Positions 24,956 to 34,570 of a stretch of 64,000 nucleotides of DNA are shown here, one piece after another. Made by a program: the position numbers and the translations under genes. Position 1 is the stretch's first letter. Every line of letters begins with the position of its first letter. Origin of the DNA: Adlercreutzia sp. ZJ304 (GTDB taxonomy: Bacteria; Actinomycetota; Coriobacteriia; Coriobacteriales; Eggerthellaceae); assembly GCF_011039075.1 (NCBI RefSeq), contig NZ_JAAKEG010000006.1, positions 62,001-126,000 on the forward strand, in the 5' to 3' direction. The notes under the pieces were generated by a model. The model was not told the DNA's origin. It ran no database searches and saw only the letters and a list, made by a program, of their open reading frames with translations.

Positions 24956-26304
24956 TCATCGCCCCTCGCATTGGTTTCGCGCAGCGGTGATGTATTCAGG
25001 CGTGCTTGCGGTGCCGATGCGGAAGTGCGCGTACCCCGTATTCGAGCTCGTCCACGCCGTGCCGGCGCCGTCCAAGCGGACAATACGATATTTGCCGTCA
25101 TCGGTCACGGCAAGCTTGAAGTTGGTGAACCCAAATTTCAGTAGTAGTGCGTTTATTGCATCTGCTGTCTCTCTGACGTTGGTCTTGCTTCTCTCTGCTG
25201 CATCGAGTTCTTTTTCTGCTGTGTGTATCGATTTGTCAAGCCCTTCGATGCTCTTCTTAAGACCGTCGATTTTGCTCTGCGCCTTCAAGCGGCTTACATC
25301 AAATGCGCCAATGCGAGACTTAGCAGCTATAGCCGCATATAGCCATAAGTCGGCTATGATCTGTCTCTTTTGTTCGCTTCGATGGCTAATTATGTCGTTG
25401 TGTTGAGCGACTGCGACGCTTGCTTCGTTCAACAGACTCTCGAGAGCCTCGCATATATTAGCGGCACTTTGAAGCGTGATCAGGATACTCGGCTCGACGA
25501 GCTTTTTATCAAGCAGTGATTTGGTTGCCTGCACGTTAGTCTTTAGGTCGGCAAGTCAGGCTTCCATTGCCGGCATGTCGATAAAATCCTCGTGGGTTTT
25601 CATTATTTGAATTATCGCATCGATGATTGCAGTAGCGTTCTCAGCGTATTGATCTGCTAAAAGTCTGATTTCGGCTTTATCGGTCTCGTAAGTCTCGTCA
25701 AAGAAGGTGCTTATTTCTTCTCTGAACTTGTCAGTTATCATGGTTGTTGGCAGAATGGACAGATGTCACCCTCGGTAGCATAGTCAATACCCTGCGAAAC
25801 CCAATCACTGTTCTCGAGTTTTTTAATGAGCGCCCCTAAAGGTAAGTCTTCCCTTCCGACGATTTTCTTCTGCAAGATAGGCTCATCTTCGTAATCGACA
25901 AGTTGCGAGAGTTGGATTGTGGGTATTTCAGGTACCGTATTTGCGTTATCGTCAAAGACAATCGCGATTCGTCTCTCTATGTCTCGCAAATCTGGTTGAA
26001 TGTCATCGGGCTTGATGGCGGCGATTCTTGGTAGAAGCTCATCGCGGAAAGAATCTTTTCGTCCGGTGCCGGTCCAAACCTTCTTAACGTCATCTGGGAT
26101 TTCTGTCCTAAAGGTCCAACATGCTTCGCGAATACCGTTCTCAACGTCGGTCATCTCGTCGTATGCTTGGCGTAAATTGTCATTCGCCTTCTGTATCTTT
26201 TCCTGATCCTTCTTTATTTGGTTGGTGAGACGATCGATGCTACTCTGTGTGTCAACAGTCTCTTTACCCATGGCGAATACGCCAGGCACGATCGAGATCA
26301 TCAA
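24956..26304 (-). pseudogene. AAA_13-type ATPase remnant, broken in several places
   Basis: Pieces of one gene: 26304-25738, 25741-25556 and 25555-24956. The first begins inside the family (IPGVFAMGKETVD-like), so the Walker A part is gone, and ends at the zinc-hook-like CPFCQQP. A one-base shift then leads into an FFDETYETDKAEI segment. An in-frame TGA at 25556-25558 separates that piece from the last one, whose coiled coil ends in GFTNFKLAVTDDGKYRIVRLDG, just short of the Walker B/signature region. So N-terminus and C-terminus are both lost. Intact relatives (RloC/AAA_13 type) act in anti-phage defence, often beside restriction-modification genes, as here. Confidence 0.7.
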
Positions 26305-26393
26305 TCGTTACTTGTTCGTGGTCGAAGGGCGTTCTTAAAGGCAGTCGTATGCTTGTAATCATCATACATCCTGCAGCATTCGATCACACTGCC

Positions 26394-29300
26394 TTAAATA
26401 GCTTCCATACACGCCACGTTAAGACGCTCGAATTCCTGAAGGGTTCTATAAAACTGCTGGAATCTTCTCCGTCGACTACTGAGAGCACCGTTTGCAGGAT
26501 CTAGACATGAAGCAAGACGCGGATCCTCGGCACAAGCCCTCTTAATCCTGGCTTGCAATAGCTTCGTTGCTTCAACGACTTTGGCGTGTCTCTCATCATT
26601 CGGGTCGTATTCGCTAATAAGGCTAAGGGGCAGCGTGTGGATATGACGCTTCCCGAAGTTGCCTTCGGGTTGAAATTCTTTTATTGCGTCGTTGATGGCG
26701 TCGCTGTTGAGAAGGCCGACATAATAGAGGGCTTCATCCTCGCTGTTTGCCCCTCGCCAGTAGAGAGTCTGGTCAATAGCCAGCTTATGTGCCCTGCTGA
26801 TTTCCTCGCAATTAACAGCCGACGCACTAATGTTGCTGCCGCCGGCGCCGTACAAGACACGCCATTTTGAAGTGTCGTGCAGTGTATGCGAAAGCTTGTT
26901 TCTCGTGTCCAGATATGCGAGATAGCCGCCCTTTTCCTGGTAGAACTCAACACCGCCTTCCGTGCAATGTTTGACCTTGTCAGCAAGTACTTTGTTACTT
27001 CTTCCAAGCAAAGCAAGGTCTCGATCGGATAGCTCGACGGCTCCTTGTCCGGGGACGTACTTCACAGGTAGGAAAGCCCTTACAGGCTGGACAGGCGCAA
27101 AGGGCATGACCTGGTTAGATGTAATCATTTCATAGAGCAAACTGCCGTCAATATTTGCGACCGTGCCGATGCTGAAATTCTTACATTTCTTGCCATCCTT
27201 TATGGCAAAAGATAGCGAGTCGCCGTTTGCTGGAATCGAGCTAACTGTCCAGAGGTGATTCTGTTGCTGCTCGCATTTGAAGATAACAGCCGTTCGCGGC
27301 ATTCCATCAAAGCCCTGGTTGAAGTTAACGGCGTCTAGGGCTTTCTCAACATTTTGGGTGCTGTAGGAAAAGGCAGTTGCCTTTCCGTTAGTTATAAGCT
27401 TGTATGTGACTTGGGTCTCATCGAGGCTGCTATCGAACACAATGCCTGCAACTTCTCTGCTCGCAGTATCGGTGTGCTCCTTTTTGGCAAAGATGACTGC
27501 AGCGCGATTATTGAAGGCTTCCTTTGGTAGTTCCCAGATTTCGGTTAACTTAAATTCGGTTGTTAGCTCTGAACGAAGGTAGCCCCCTGTCCTGAAAGAC
27601 TCTTCATGCCTACCGTTAAGCATCGAGTGAGGCATGATGCATGCTATCACGCCGTCATCTGACACGTATCTTCGTATAGATGCCACCAAGAAAATGGTTG
27701 CAAGTTCAACGTGGGGGAAGGAGCTGCCGTGTGGCATTATGCCGTGCGAATTCGCCAGCTTAATAAGCGCGTCATGATATGGGTTCCCGCGCAGCCTGCT
27801 GAGCGCAAGCCAAGGTGGGTTGGATACGATGCCGTTGAAGAACGATGTGGCAAATGCGGGCTTGAACGAGTTGCTCAGAACAAAAGGCCAGATGCCATTT
27901 CTGTCTCGGTTGCGCAAGTCACTCAGCACTCGGATAAGAGTGGCAAACGTAGCTGCGGCAGAGTGATAGTTGTTCTCATCGAGTTCCATCCCCATATGCG
28001 TTACCAAGCTGGCGAAAATCCCATCCGTATCTGCGGTGTCGACCTCTTGTTCCTTTTTTGAGTAGTCGGCAGCGACGACGTCGGCTTTGACCATCATCTC
28101 GTCGAACAGTTGCCTATAAGGCCTGCTTATGAGGAACTGCGGAATCGAAACCGATCTATCGTGAAGGTGGGCAACAAGTTCGTTGCTGCTTGTATCATCG
28201 TGCGTGCTCACGGGTGTGCGCGTGAATAGGGAGTCGGCATGGTACACTGGAATATGTACGGGTCCCGCGAAAAAGCCAAGGTACTTCTTCATCACGAGCA
28301 CCCAGTTGACTTTCGAAAGGATGACGGCAAGCGGGTCAACGTCGAAGCCATATATGGATTCGCTGAGCATAATGAGCTCAGTGTCTTCTAGGCTTGCCGG
28401 ATTGCCCATGTTGTCGATGAGCTGTGACAGCGTTTCGACAATGAAGATCCCCGATCCGCAACACATGTCAACGAGATGGGGCGCTCGCCCGTTAAGGTTT
28501 TCTATAACCTTGCTGACCATTCTTGCAGCGATGGGCTGAGGGGTTGGTGCCTGACCGAGAAGTATTTTCTTGTCGACTCCTGCCATCTGAGAGATGAGTC
28601 CACCAAACAGGTCCGTTGTTGCCACGTTTGCGAAGTCGTAGACCATGAGGTCTCGCTGCAGTTCGATTGCGCAGTCGATAAGATCGTCAATGTACGGGTC
28701 TGCGTTCAGCCAGCCGAAATAATCGTATTCAACGAGGTTTTCGATGCCCAAACTCACGAAGTAGCTACCTTCAAGAATCTCTCGTATCTGCCCTGCGCTT
28801 CTCTCTGGCGCACCACCGTCAAGTATGTTTGCCGCTATAAGCTTTGCGAGGGTGATGATATAAAGCTCATGCGAGTAGTCTTCCGTGAACCCCGAGCCTA
28901 CCCCAGTTACACCTTCGACGAAGTTTGACCATAGGCCCTCAACGAGCTTCGCGTACCCAGGATTCTTTTTACAGGCGGTAGCGACTAAATCTCGTATGGC
29001 ATCAGTCCTGGTCTTAGTGCTTCCGCTGTACAGGCCGAAGTCAGACACAAGCGCTTTCGGGGTGAGCTCTTTCGAACCGATGCGTCCGTAATATTTGTTG
29101 ATGAATTTCTCGAATCTCCCCAGGTTCTCGTCGGAAGTGTCTGTCATGTCGAGTCGATCGATTTCACAAAGCTTTAGGTCATCCCGGCCCCAGAGGCCGT
29201 TCTCGGCCGTGGGTCGTCCGTCATATTCGATGTCAACTCGATAGGCGTACCAGTGCACGGTGTCGGAAAGGATTCCGACGATGTTGTCACGATCGACGTT

Positions 29301-29663
29301 TTTGTTAAGGAGACCCGCGCAATAGTCTTCGACCTGCTCGTATCCGTGATCGAATATGCTGCTTTGCGCTAGGTTCTTTTCGTATTCGACGGCGGTGTGG
29401 CCAATTAGCACGTCGGCAAATCCGCTCCTTTGCGTATTGTCGACGCTGTACGTTTCATTCGCTTCTGCTCTTCTGGCATGCTCGTCAATCCACCAAGGCT
29501 TGCTGGGGAACATTGTCGGCAACCGTGTACAGAAGAGGTAGCGTAAGGGGTCTTCCTTTGACCTGTCCTGTATGTCGTGACTTGCCTGCGTGAAGAAGTC
29601 TCTGGCGGCCTCGTAGTCGAGCTCCGCGCGAAGCTCGTAGTCTTTCATATCCATAGTAGTCAC
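26394..29663 (-). CDS. Large N6-adenine DNA methyltransferase, possible nuclease fusion (type IIG-like)
   Basis: 1089 aa. SAM-binding motif I VDMCCGSGIF lies at about 398-407 and the catalytic NPPW at 615-618, marking an N6-adenine methyltransferase of gamma type. The N-terminal 200 residues include GFADVLIGHTAVEYEKN (81-97), which recalls a PD-(D/E)xK nuclease core without matching it exactly. The C-terminal 300 residues (EISRAHKLAIDQTLYWRGAN, then NSDAINDAIKEF and GNFGKRHIHTLPL) look like a target-recognition domain. The GTG start overlaps the upstream stop by 4 bases (GTGA); an ATG nine bases further in is an alternative. It is the last gene of a three-methyltransferase operon. Confidence 0.85.
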   Translation of the reverse strand: MTTMDMKDYELRAELDYEAARDFFTQASHDIQDRSKEDPLRYLFCTRLPTMFPSKPWWIDEHARRAEANETYSVDNTQRSGFADVLIGHTAVEYEKNLAQSSIFDHGYEQVEDYCAGLLNKNVDRDNIVGILSDTVHWYAYRVDIEYDGRPTAENGLWGRDDLKLCEIDRLDMTDTSDENLGRFEKFINKYYGRIGSKELTPKALVSDFGLYSGSTKTRTDAIRDLVATACKKNPGYAKLVEGLWSNFVEGVTGVGSGFTEDYSHELYIITLAKLIAANILDGGAPERSAGQIREILEGSYFVSLGIENLVEYDYFGWLNADPYIDDLIDCAIELQRDLMVYDFANVATTDLFGGLISQMAGVDKKILLGQAPTPQPIAARMVSKVIENLNGRAPHLVDMCCGSGIFIVETLSQLIDNMGNPASLEDTELIMLSESIYGFDVDPLAVILSKVNWVLVMKKYLGFFAGPVHIPVYHADSLFTRTPVSTHDDTSSNELVAHLHDRSVSIPQFLISRPYRQLFDEMMVKADVVAADYSKKEQEVDTADTDGIFASLVTHMGMELDENNYHSAAATFATLIRVLSDLRNRDRNGIWPFVLSNSFKPAFATSFFNGIVSNPPWLALSRLRGNPYHDALIKLANSHGIMPHGSSFPHVELATIFLVASIRRYVSDDGVIACIMPHSMLNGRHEESFRTGGYLRSELTTEFKLTEIWELPKEAFNNRAAVIFAKKEHTDTASREVAGIVFDSSLDETQVTYKLITNGKATAFSYSTQNVEKALDAVNFNQGFDGMPRTAVIFKCEQQQNHLWTVSSIPANGDSLSFAIKDGKKCKNFSIGTVANIDGSLLYEMITSNQVMPFAPVQPVRAFLPVKYVPGQGAVELSDRDLALLGRSNKVLADKVKHCTEGGVEFYQEKGGYLAYLDTRNKLSHTLHDTSKWRVLYGAGGSNISASAVNCEEISRAHKLAIDQTLYWRGANSEDEALYYVGLLNSDAINDAIKEFQPEGNFGKRHIHTLPLSLISEYDPNDERHAKVVEATKLLQARIKRACAEDPRLASCLDPANGALSSRRRRFQQFYRTLQEFERLNVACMEAI

Positions 29664-31501
29664 TCGTTCCTTAGCTTCAGCCTAATGTCAAGCTCTTCCC
29701 TCCATCGTGCAAGCAGGACACTGGCTTGTTCGTTCACGGCCATCACGTGCGCAATATCGCTGTCGATACTTGTCTGGATGGCCGTTGCCTCATCGATGGT
29801 GCGAGCTATCGCAAGCTCGGCTCCGCGCCGGCTCAGTGCCTCTATCAGTTCGCTCTTTGGTTTAGGCAGCTCCAACTTGCGTAACGACACGGCTTCGCAC
29901 TTCAAAGCCCCGCCGCCCAGTACGCTGCAGTGGCGCTCAAGCTCGAGCCTGACGTAAGTTGAGTTCAGCAGCGCGAGCGCGGCGTGCGCCATTTTGCGGT
30001 CCTTGCCGCTAACCCAAATCGTGGAGAAGTTGGCATCTGCTACAACCTGTCTGCCACCAGCAAGTAGGTAGGCGCGCACGACGCCTCCATTGATGCGGGG
30101 GATCACCAAGTCTGGCAGGTGTCTGTCTTTGAGCGCGGGCAGCATGTACCAGTATCGATCTACGTCGGGCGTGCTACTGAGGGGTCCGTTTGTCCTAACA
30201 GCCGAAAGGCTTGGTATATGCTGGCGTCGTCCACCCTGGACAACATCATGCTCTTCGCAGTAATCGATATATTTCCTCAAGCTTGTCAATTCTCGCTCTG
30301 CAATATCGGGGCTGTTCTCGATGGGCTTGCTGATGAGCAATAGCCGATATCCAGTTTTGCGTGCTGCTACAGTGTACGCATCTCCGATTTCGTCCTGGTA
30401 GCGCAGTGCCGGCATAAGCGGAAGGCGACAAGCGTTGGCAGGCTCCAATCCGGCACAATTCTCCCAAATACTGTTGCTGACCCGTCCGTCCTCGTTCTCC
30501 ATCAGGTAGAAGAACCCGTTTGCACCTGTGCGCAAGCCTTGGCCAACGTTAAGCCTCCAGTCGCGAAGAGATACCGTTCTCGTTTTGGCTTCTGGACACG
30601 ATGCGTATGAAACACGGCTGAGGTCTTCACGTCGTGCCCATACGAAGCTGTTCGAGAGATTCACTCCGTTTCGGCATAGATCAACAAACACCTCGTCGCC
30701 AGCATGTCCCTTGTACGCTAATGCGCCGGAAAGAGAATGCTCGCTAGCTGCCCGCTTCGACAAGCCTATATGATGCACATGCGTGTTATCTGGTGTCGTT
30801 CTGCTGTCATTGCGTTTGGTGGCAATAAGGAGGTTTGTCTTGACCTGCGCATCCGGGAACCAGGTGCGGCTTTCGTCAATGATAATCCGGTCAATCGTGA
30901 AATCAGTGTTCAGAACGTCATAGATGACGCTGGCATACTCTCTCTTCAGCCAGGCATCAGGCAGCACCATTGCAAGCTTGCCGCCGGGTTTAACTAGGCA
31001 TGCGCAAAGAATCCAGCAAGGCACAGCGAGGTCGGATAGCCCCGAGTACGATCTAGCTGCTTCGAGATACGGTCGCTTTGATCTCGCGGCATCGAGCGCC
31101 TCAAGGGTTTCGATGAGACGTTTGCGTATGGTCTCTACCGAATTCTCGCCGTAAAAGGTGTCGAGGGCCTGATACCTGACATAGGGCGGGTTCGTTATGA
31201 CCAGGTCCCACTCATGTGAATTGTACAAGTCGGTAGCCGATGGGCTCAATGCATCGCACTTAAGAAAATAGCTGTTTCCTAGCCTTGCCTTTGCAGCATT
31301 AACGGCATCGCCGTCGATATCAATCCCGTATAGCCGTTCTGCGTGCGCTCCGTGTTGCTGCAGGGCTACGAGCATGTCTGCCTGCCCGACCATAGGATCG
31401 ATGGCGTAAGTAGATTCGATATCGGCGATCTCTGCAGCGAGCACAAGAAGATTGGAGACTCTGGGTCCCGAGAAGAATTGGCCAATTTCCTTGTTGCTCA
31501 T
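29660..31501 (-). CDS. N6-adenine DNA methyltransferase
   Basis: 613 aa from an ATG overlapping the upstream stop as ATGA. Motif I DPMVGQADM at residues 35-43 and motif IV NPPY at 104-107 place it among adenine methyltransferases with an N-terminal catalytic domain. The remaining 400 residues (WRLNVGQGLRTGANGFFYL, RINGGVVRAYLLAGG) resemble the target-recognition part of TaqI/type IIG-like enzymes. Translational coupling on both sides shows that it works together with its neighbours. Confidence 0.87.
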   Translation of the reverse strand: MSNKEIGQFFSGPRVSNLLVLAAEIADIESTYAIDPMVGQADMLVALQQHGAHAERLYGIDIDGDAVNAAKARLGNSYFLKCDALSPSATDLYNSHEWDLVITNPPYVRYQALDTFYGENSVETIRKRLIETLEALDAARSKRPYLEAARSYSGLSDLAVPCWILCACLVKPGGKLAMVLPDAWLKREYASVIYDVLNTDFTIDRIIIDESRTWFPDAQVKTNLLIATKRNDSRTTPDNTHVHHIGLSKRAASEHSLSGALAYKGHAGDEVFVDLCRNGVNLSNSFVWARREDLSRVSYASCPEAKTRTVSLRDWRLNVGQGLRTGANGFFYLMENEDGRVSNSIWENCAGLEPANACRLPLMPALRYQDEIGDAYTVAARKTGYRLLLISKPIENSPDIAERELTSLRKYIDYCEEHDVVQGGRRQHIPSLSAVRTNGPLSSTPDVDRYWYMLPALKDRHLPDLVIPRINGGVVRAYLLAGGRQVVADANFSTIWVSGKDRKMAHAALALLNSTYVRLELERHCSVLGGGALKCEAVSLRKLELPKPKSELIEALSRRGAELAIARTIDEATAIQTSIDSDIAHVMAVNEQASVLLARWREELDIRLKLRNE

Positions 31502-33261
31502 GTTATTGCCCCGAATGATGTAAATCTCTCGTAGGCATCGCGGGCGTCCAGCTCTACCCGCAATCCGTTTTCGAGGCAATGGTTTACGTATGAGGCATAT
31601 GCTTCCCGCGGGTTGTTGGGGCATTCGTAAAAAACAGGCTCTGCTTCCGTGTCGACAGATGTGCCTGACTTATGCTCCGTCTTGCCCAGCAGTATAAGAG
31701 AGTCACCTCTCACGCCACCTGCTGAGACCACCTGCTTGAAGCTCTCTTGGGACTTTGCGAGATGCGTGGTTGTAACCACATCGAGACCTGCGTCTTCTAT
31801 TGCCGAAGCGAGCGCTTGCCACACATCCGCTTTTGATGAGTGGAACACGAGCGTCATGAGTCCGTCGTCTTTTAGAACGCGTTTGGCCTCAGCCAGTGAA
31901 GCCATAATCATATGACCGTACTTATTGGCATCCTTATCTTGAGAGGGGCTGATGATGACCTCATCTGAGCGATCAGTAGTCGCGTCCAGCCAAAGCTCGT
32001 TGATCTGATTAACCTCCGCATAGGGGATGAAGTCTCCAAACGGCGGATCGGTGAAGACGTATGAAATCGTCCTGTCGTCCTCTTGAAGTCTGTCACTGCT
32101 TTGGTTGACAACCTTAACATGTCCGGTGCACCCATTTACGTAGGAGAAGGCCCTTGCGAAGGGCTTTATTTTACGTTGTAGACCCTTAAGGATGTTCTTC
32201 TCAACAGGTAGGTTGCTAACGTATAGCACGCCGCTTTGGGCGCCTGTCAGCACGAAATCTGACGAATTGTGCTTGGCGACCACTCTCGTCATGAGAGTTG
32301 CGTGCGTGGCGTTGTAGCTGAGTATTAGGAGGCGCAGCGCGTCCCGAACGTCGCTTTCGTAATCTGCAGCCTTTTTCCAGAGTGCTTCGATAATGAGAAA
32401 ATTGCGCTTCGTGTAGAAGTGGTGCAGGTGAGAAATCCCGCTGTGATACCCAGCCCTATACAGCTCACCCCATTCAATTGGCTGTGGCTTTGTGTCCTTC
32501 GGATAGGCGAGAGCTTCGATTCTGGTTACACCATCGAGGTCCGTTGTATTTGCGGCACGTCGCCAGTTTCGCCCATTGGTTTCGCCATAGACCAGAACCG
32601 GAATCCTACGACGGCTACTTATGCTCTTGTCGAGCAAGGCGTCGTATTTCGTTTCCATTGAAAACGCGTTATCGCCTGTCGTCACTCTCGCACCGCAGTG
32701 AGGGCACTTGCCATTTGAATCGATTCTAAGGGGGTCCCAACTGACCATGCCTTCATAGAACGTGAAGTCACGGTCGCATTGCCTGCATGTTAGGACGCTT
32801 GACCAAATAATATGGCGAATAGTGCCAACATGCCCTTGGTCATCCTTAGCCTGATACAGATGGCCTAGTTCGACGTCCACGTCACGAATTAGTTTCTCTG
32901 CTGACTTGACGAAGAGATCCGAAGAGGGGGGGTTCGTCATCACACGAGTTGCAAAGGTGCCGTAAGTGCTTATGTCGTAGAGAATGGCGTTTCTAGGACC
33001 CCATTTGGGATCTACGCCGAGCTTCTCAGCAATGCTCAACATGCTTTGAGTCGGGTGCTCGCACATCTGGGCGGCTAGCCCCGTCGCCCCGCTCCCTGAG
33101 AACAAATCGAGGACCGTGTCTCCAGGATCAGTATGCGTGGCGATGTAGACGGCAATCGATTCTGGCGCTATCTTAGTTGGATACGCGTAGGTATTGAAGA
33201 AGACACCCGAGCGGAACGACGGCAACGCCTGTCGGTATAGTGTCGAAAGGTTGTTTTGCAT
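31498..33261 (-). CDS. DUF1156-like DNA methyltransferase with zinc ribbon
   Basis: About 587 aa. Motif I LDLFSGSGATGLA lies close to the N-terminus and the catalytic TDPPFGDF near residue 430, the order and spacing of the DUF1156/DNA-methylase group. Between them a zinc ribbon (CRQCDRDF and CPHCG) may read DNA. The ATG at 33261 has only a distant GGAG; a TTG 48 bases upstream in the same frame is another option. It is first in the operon and overlaps the next gene by 4 bases. Confidence 0.82.
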   Translation of the reverse strand: MQNNLSTLYRQALPSFRSGVFFNTYAYPTKIAPESIAVYIATHTDPGDTVLDLFSGSGATGLAAQMCEHPTQSMLSIAEKLGVDPKWGPRNAILYDISTYGTFATRVMTNPPSSDLFVKSAEKLIRDVDVELGHLYQAKDDQGHVGTIRHIIWSSVLTCRQCDRDFTFYEGMVSWDPLRIDSNGKCPHCGARVTTGDNAFSMETKYDALLDKSISSRRRIPVLVYGETNGRNWRRAANTTDLDGVTRIEALAYPKDTKPQPIEWGELYRAGYHSGISHLHHFYTKRNFLIIEALWKKAADYESDVRDALRLLILSYNATHATLMTRVVAKHNSSDFVLTGAQSGVLYVSNLPVEKNILKGLQRKIKPFARAFSYVNGCTGHVKVVNQSSDRLQEDDRTISYVFTDPPFGDFIPYAEVNQINELWLDATTDRSDEVIISPSQDKDANKYGHMIMASLAEAKRVLKDDGLMTLVFHSSKADVWQALASAIEDAGLDVVTTTHLAKSQESFKQVVSAGGVRGDSLILLGKTEHKSGTSVDTEAEPVFYECPNNPREAYASYVNHCLENGLRVELDARDAYERFTSFGAIT

Positions 33262-33835
33262 AGCTCGGATGTTGCTCCAAATCAGGCTAGATAGTTGCGT
33301 ACAGTACAACCGAGTTATTTTACAATCTAAGCGGTTCTCTCAAGTCTAGGTCCTTGTTTTTGGCGACGTAAAAACATATTCGTTCTGACGAGCGGCTCGT
33401 AGTCCATTATTTATGCGATATGCCGTTAAGGATGGTTTTCGAGTGCTCTAGCGTTCTCCTAACCCGTTAATGATTCTTTGTTGAGAATCGCCGAATCCGT
33501 TAGCCCCACGTCGTCGAATTTTTCTGTGCCGCCATCCCCGGTCGCTGACCTGGTCGCGCGGTGCGTCGTCTGCTCTCCAGATACATCCACTCATGACCAT
33601 GGAGGCGCCCACTCCAGCAGCACAGCCGCCCGCACTCCGGGTGTGCTGCTGAGCCGTGCGAGCCACGCGGCAGCCATGGCGCGCGCCACGGACTCATCCT
33701 CGCCGCACCAGCGCCCTTTGCGGGGTCTTGCCCTCTGGCCGCCAAGCCGCTTCGCTTCTCGGCTCTAGCTGCGCATGCCAGCAAGCTGTCATGCTCCGCA
33801 GCTCCATAAGCCTTGCCGTCAATGCGCAAATCATG
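33262..33835. other. Intergenic stretch, no gene supported
   Basis: Between the methyltransferase operon and the IS200-like element. Open frames on both strands at about 33450-33830 have Ser/Ala/Arg-rich composition and no family resemblance. Short coherent-looking tails in different frames hint at a decayed gene, but I cannot name it. The methyltransferase promoter should lie at about 33270-33420. Confidence 0.35.
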
Positions 33836-34006
33836 AACCACCCCTCAAAGGGGTGGTTTGCTCTAGGTCTATAAGGTCAAAGGGTGCCGACAGCGTCTAA
33901 AGGCGCTTGCCTTTCACTTCGTTCAAGCCGTATCGCCTTTGACGCTTAGCAAGCCGCTGAAAGCGGCTTTTGTATTACAGGGCTGCCCCTAAAGGGGCTT
34001 TAGCTA

Positions 34007-34462
34007 TCATTTCTTGAATGGATCCTCGTACTCTTTGACACTCAACTTATCGAGCGCTTGGTCATGGGCTTCCTGTTCTCTGATGTATTTAGCGATAGTA
34101 GCCTCATTCAACCCGACGGTCGATACATAGTAGCCTTCAGACCAGAAGTGACGGTTTCCGAACTTGTACTTCAGGTTCGCATGTTTGTCGAACATCATAA
34201 GGGCGCTTTTGCCTTTCAGATACCCCATGAAACTCGATACGCTGTACTTGGGCGGAATCGCAAGCAGCATGTGCACATGATCGGGCATAAGATGCCCCTC
34301 GATTATCTCCACGCCTTTGTAGCCGCAAAGTTTCCTGAAGATATCCCCCAAAGACTTCCTGTATTCGTTGTAGATGAGCTTTCTCCTGTATTTCGGAGTG
34401 AACACGATATGGTATTTGCACATCCATTTCGTGTGAGACAAGCTGTATGATTTATTTGCCAA
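34007..34462 (-). CDS. tnpA: IS200/IS605 family transposase TnpA (Y1 HUH)
   Basis: 151 aa from a TTG with AAAGGTGG 5 bases upstream. The HUH pair is visible as HVHMLL within GHLMPDHVHMLLAIPPKYS, and the catalytic tyrosine in EGYYVSTVGLNEATI. Length is normal for the family and no break is seen, so it is probably active. It cuts and joins single-stranded DNA at hairpin ends. Its ribosome site lies in the arm of the upstream hairpin. Confidence 0.9.
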   Translation of the reverse strand: MANKSYSLSHTKWMCKYHIVFTPKYRRKLIYNEYRKSLGDIFRKLCGYKGVEIIEGHLMPDHVHMLLAIPPKYSVSSFMGYLKGKSALMMFDKHANLKYKFGNRHFWSEGYYVSTVGLNEATIAKYIREQEAHDQALDKLSVKEYEDPFKK

Positions 34463-34463
34463 A

Positions 34464-34529
34464 ATGACCACCTTTCCCAAGAATGATACGACCTGAACAA
34501 TCGCATCATATTCCTTGCCGGGTGGTCAT
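34464..34529 (-). promoter_or_regulatory. 5' hairpin that masks the tnpA ribosome site
   Basis: In the transposase mRNA, the 9-base ATGACCACC pairs with GGTGGTCAT, which contains the ribosome site of the transposase. IS200 elements are known to limit their own translation by such a 5' stem; the pairing here fits that. Confidence 0.55.
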
Positions 34530-34570
34530 CTGGTCTTTCAAGGGCAAAGCCTTCAATGCGCACCCGCATA

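Larger units (their letters stand above)
33836..34529 (-). mobile_element. IS200/IS605-type insertion sequence, tnpA only
   Basis: Single Y1 transposase gene with hairpins on either side. On the right, ATGACCACC (34464-34472) pairs with GGTGGTCAT (34521-34529). On the left, a tight hairpin (ACCACCCC / GGGGTGGT) lies at about 33838-33857. There are no terminal inverted repeats, as expected for this family. Exact ends are not certain. Two further hairpins (about 33953-33975 and 33985-34000) follow the transposase gene and may terminate its transcript. Confidence 0.7.

Noticed and set aside
33478-33841. Overlapping frames on both strands beside the IS200-type element, first thought to be a TnpB remnant
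   Set aside because: No RuvC or zinc-finger motif can be found in any frame; low-complexity Arg/Ser/Ala composition. Left as unassigned.
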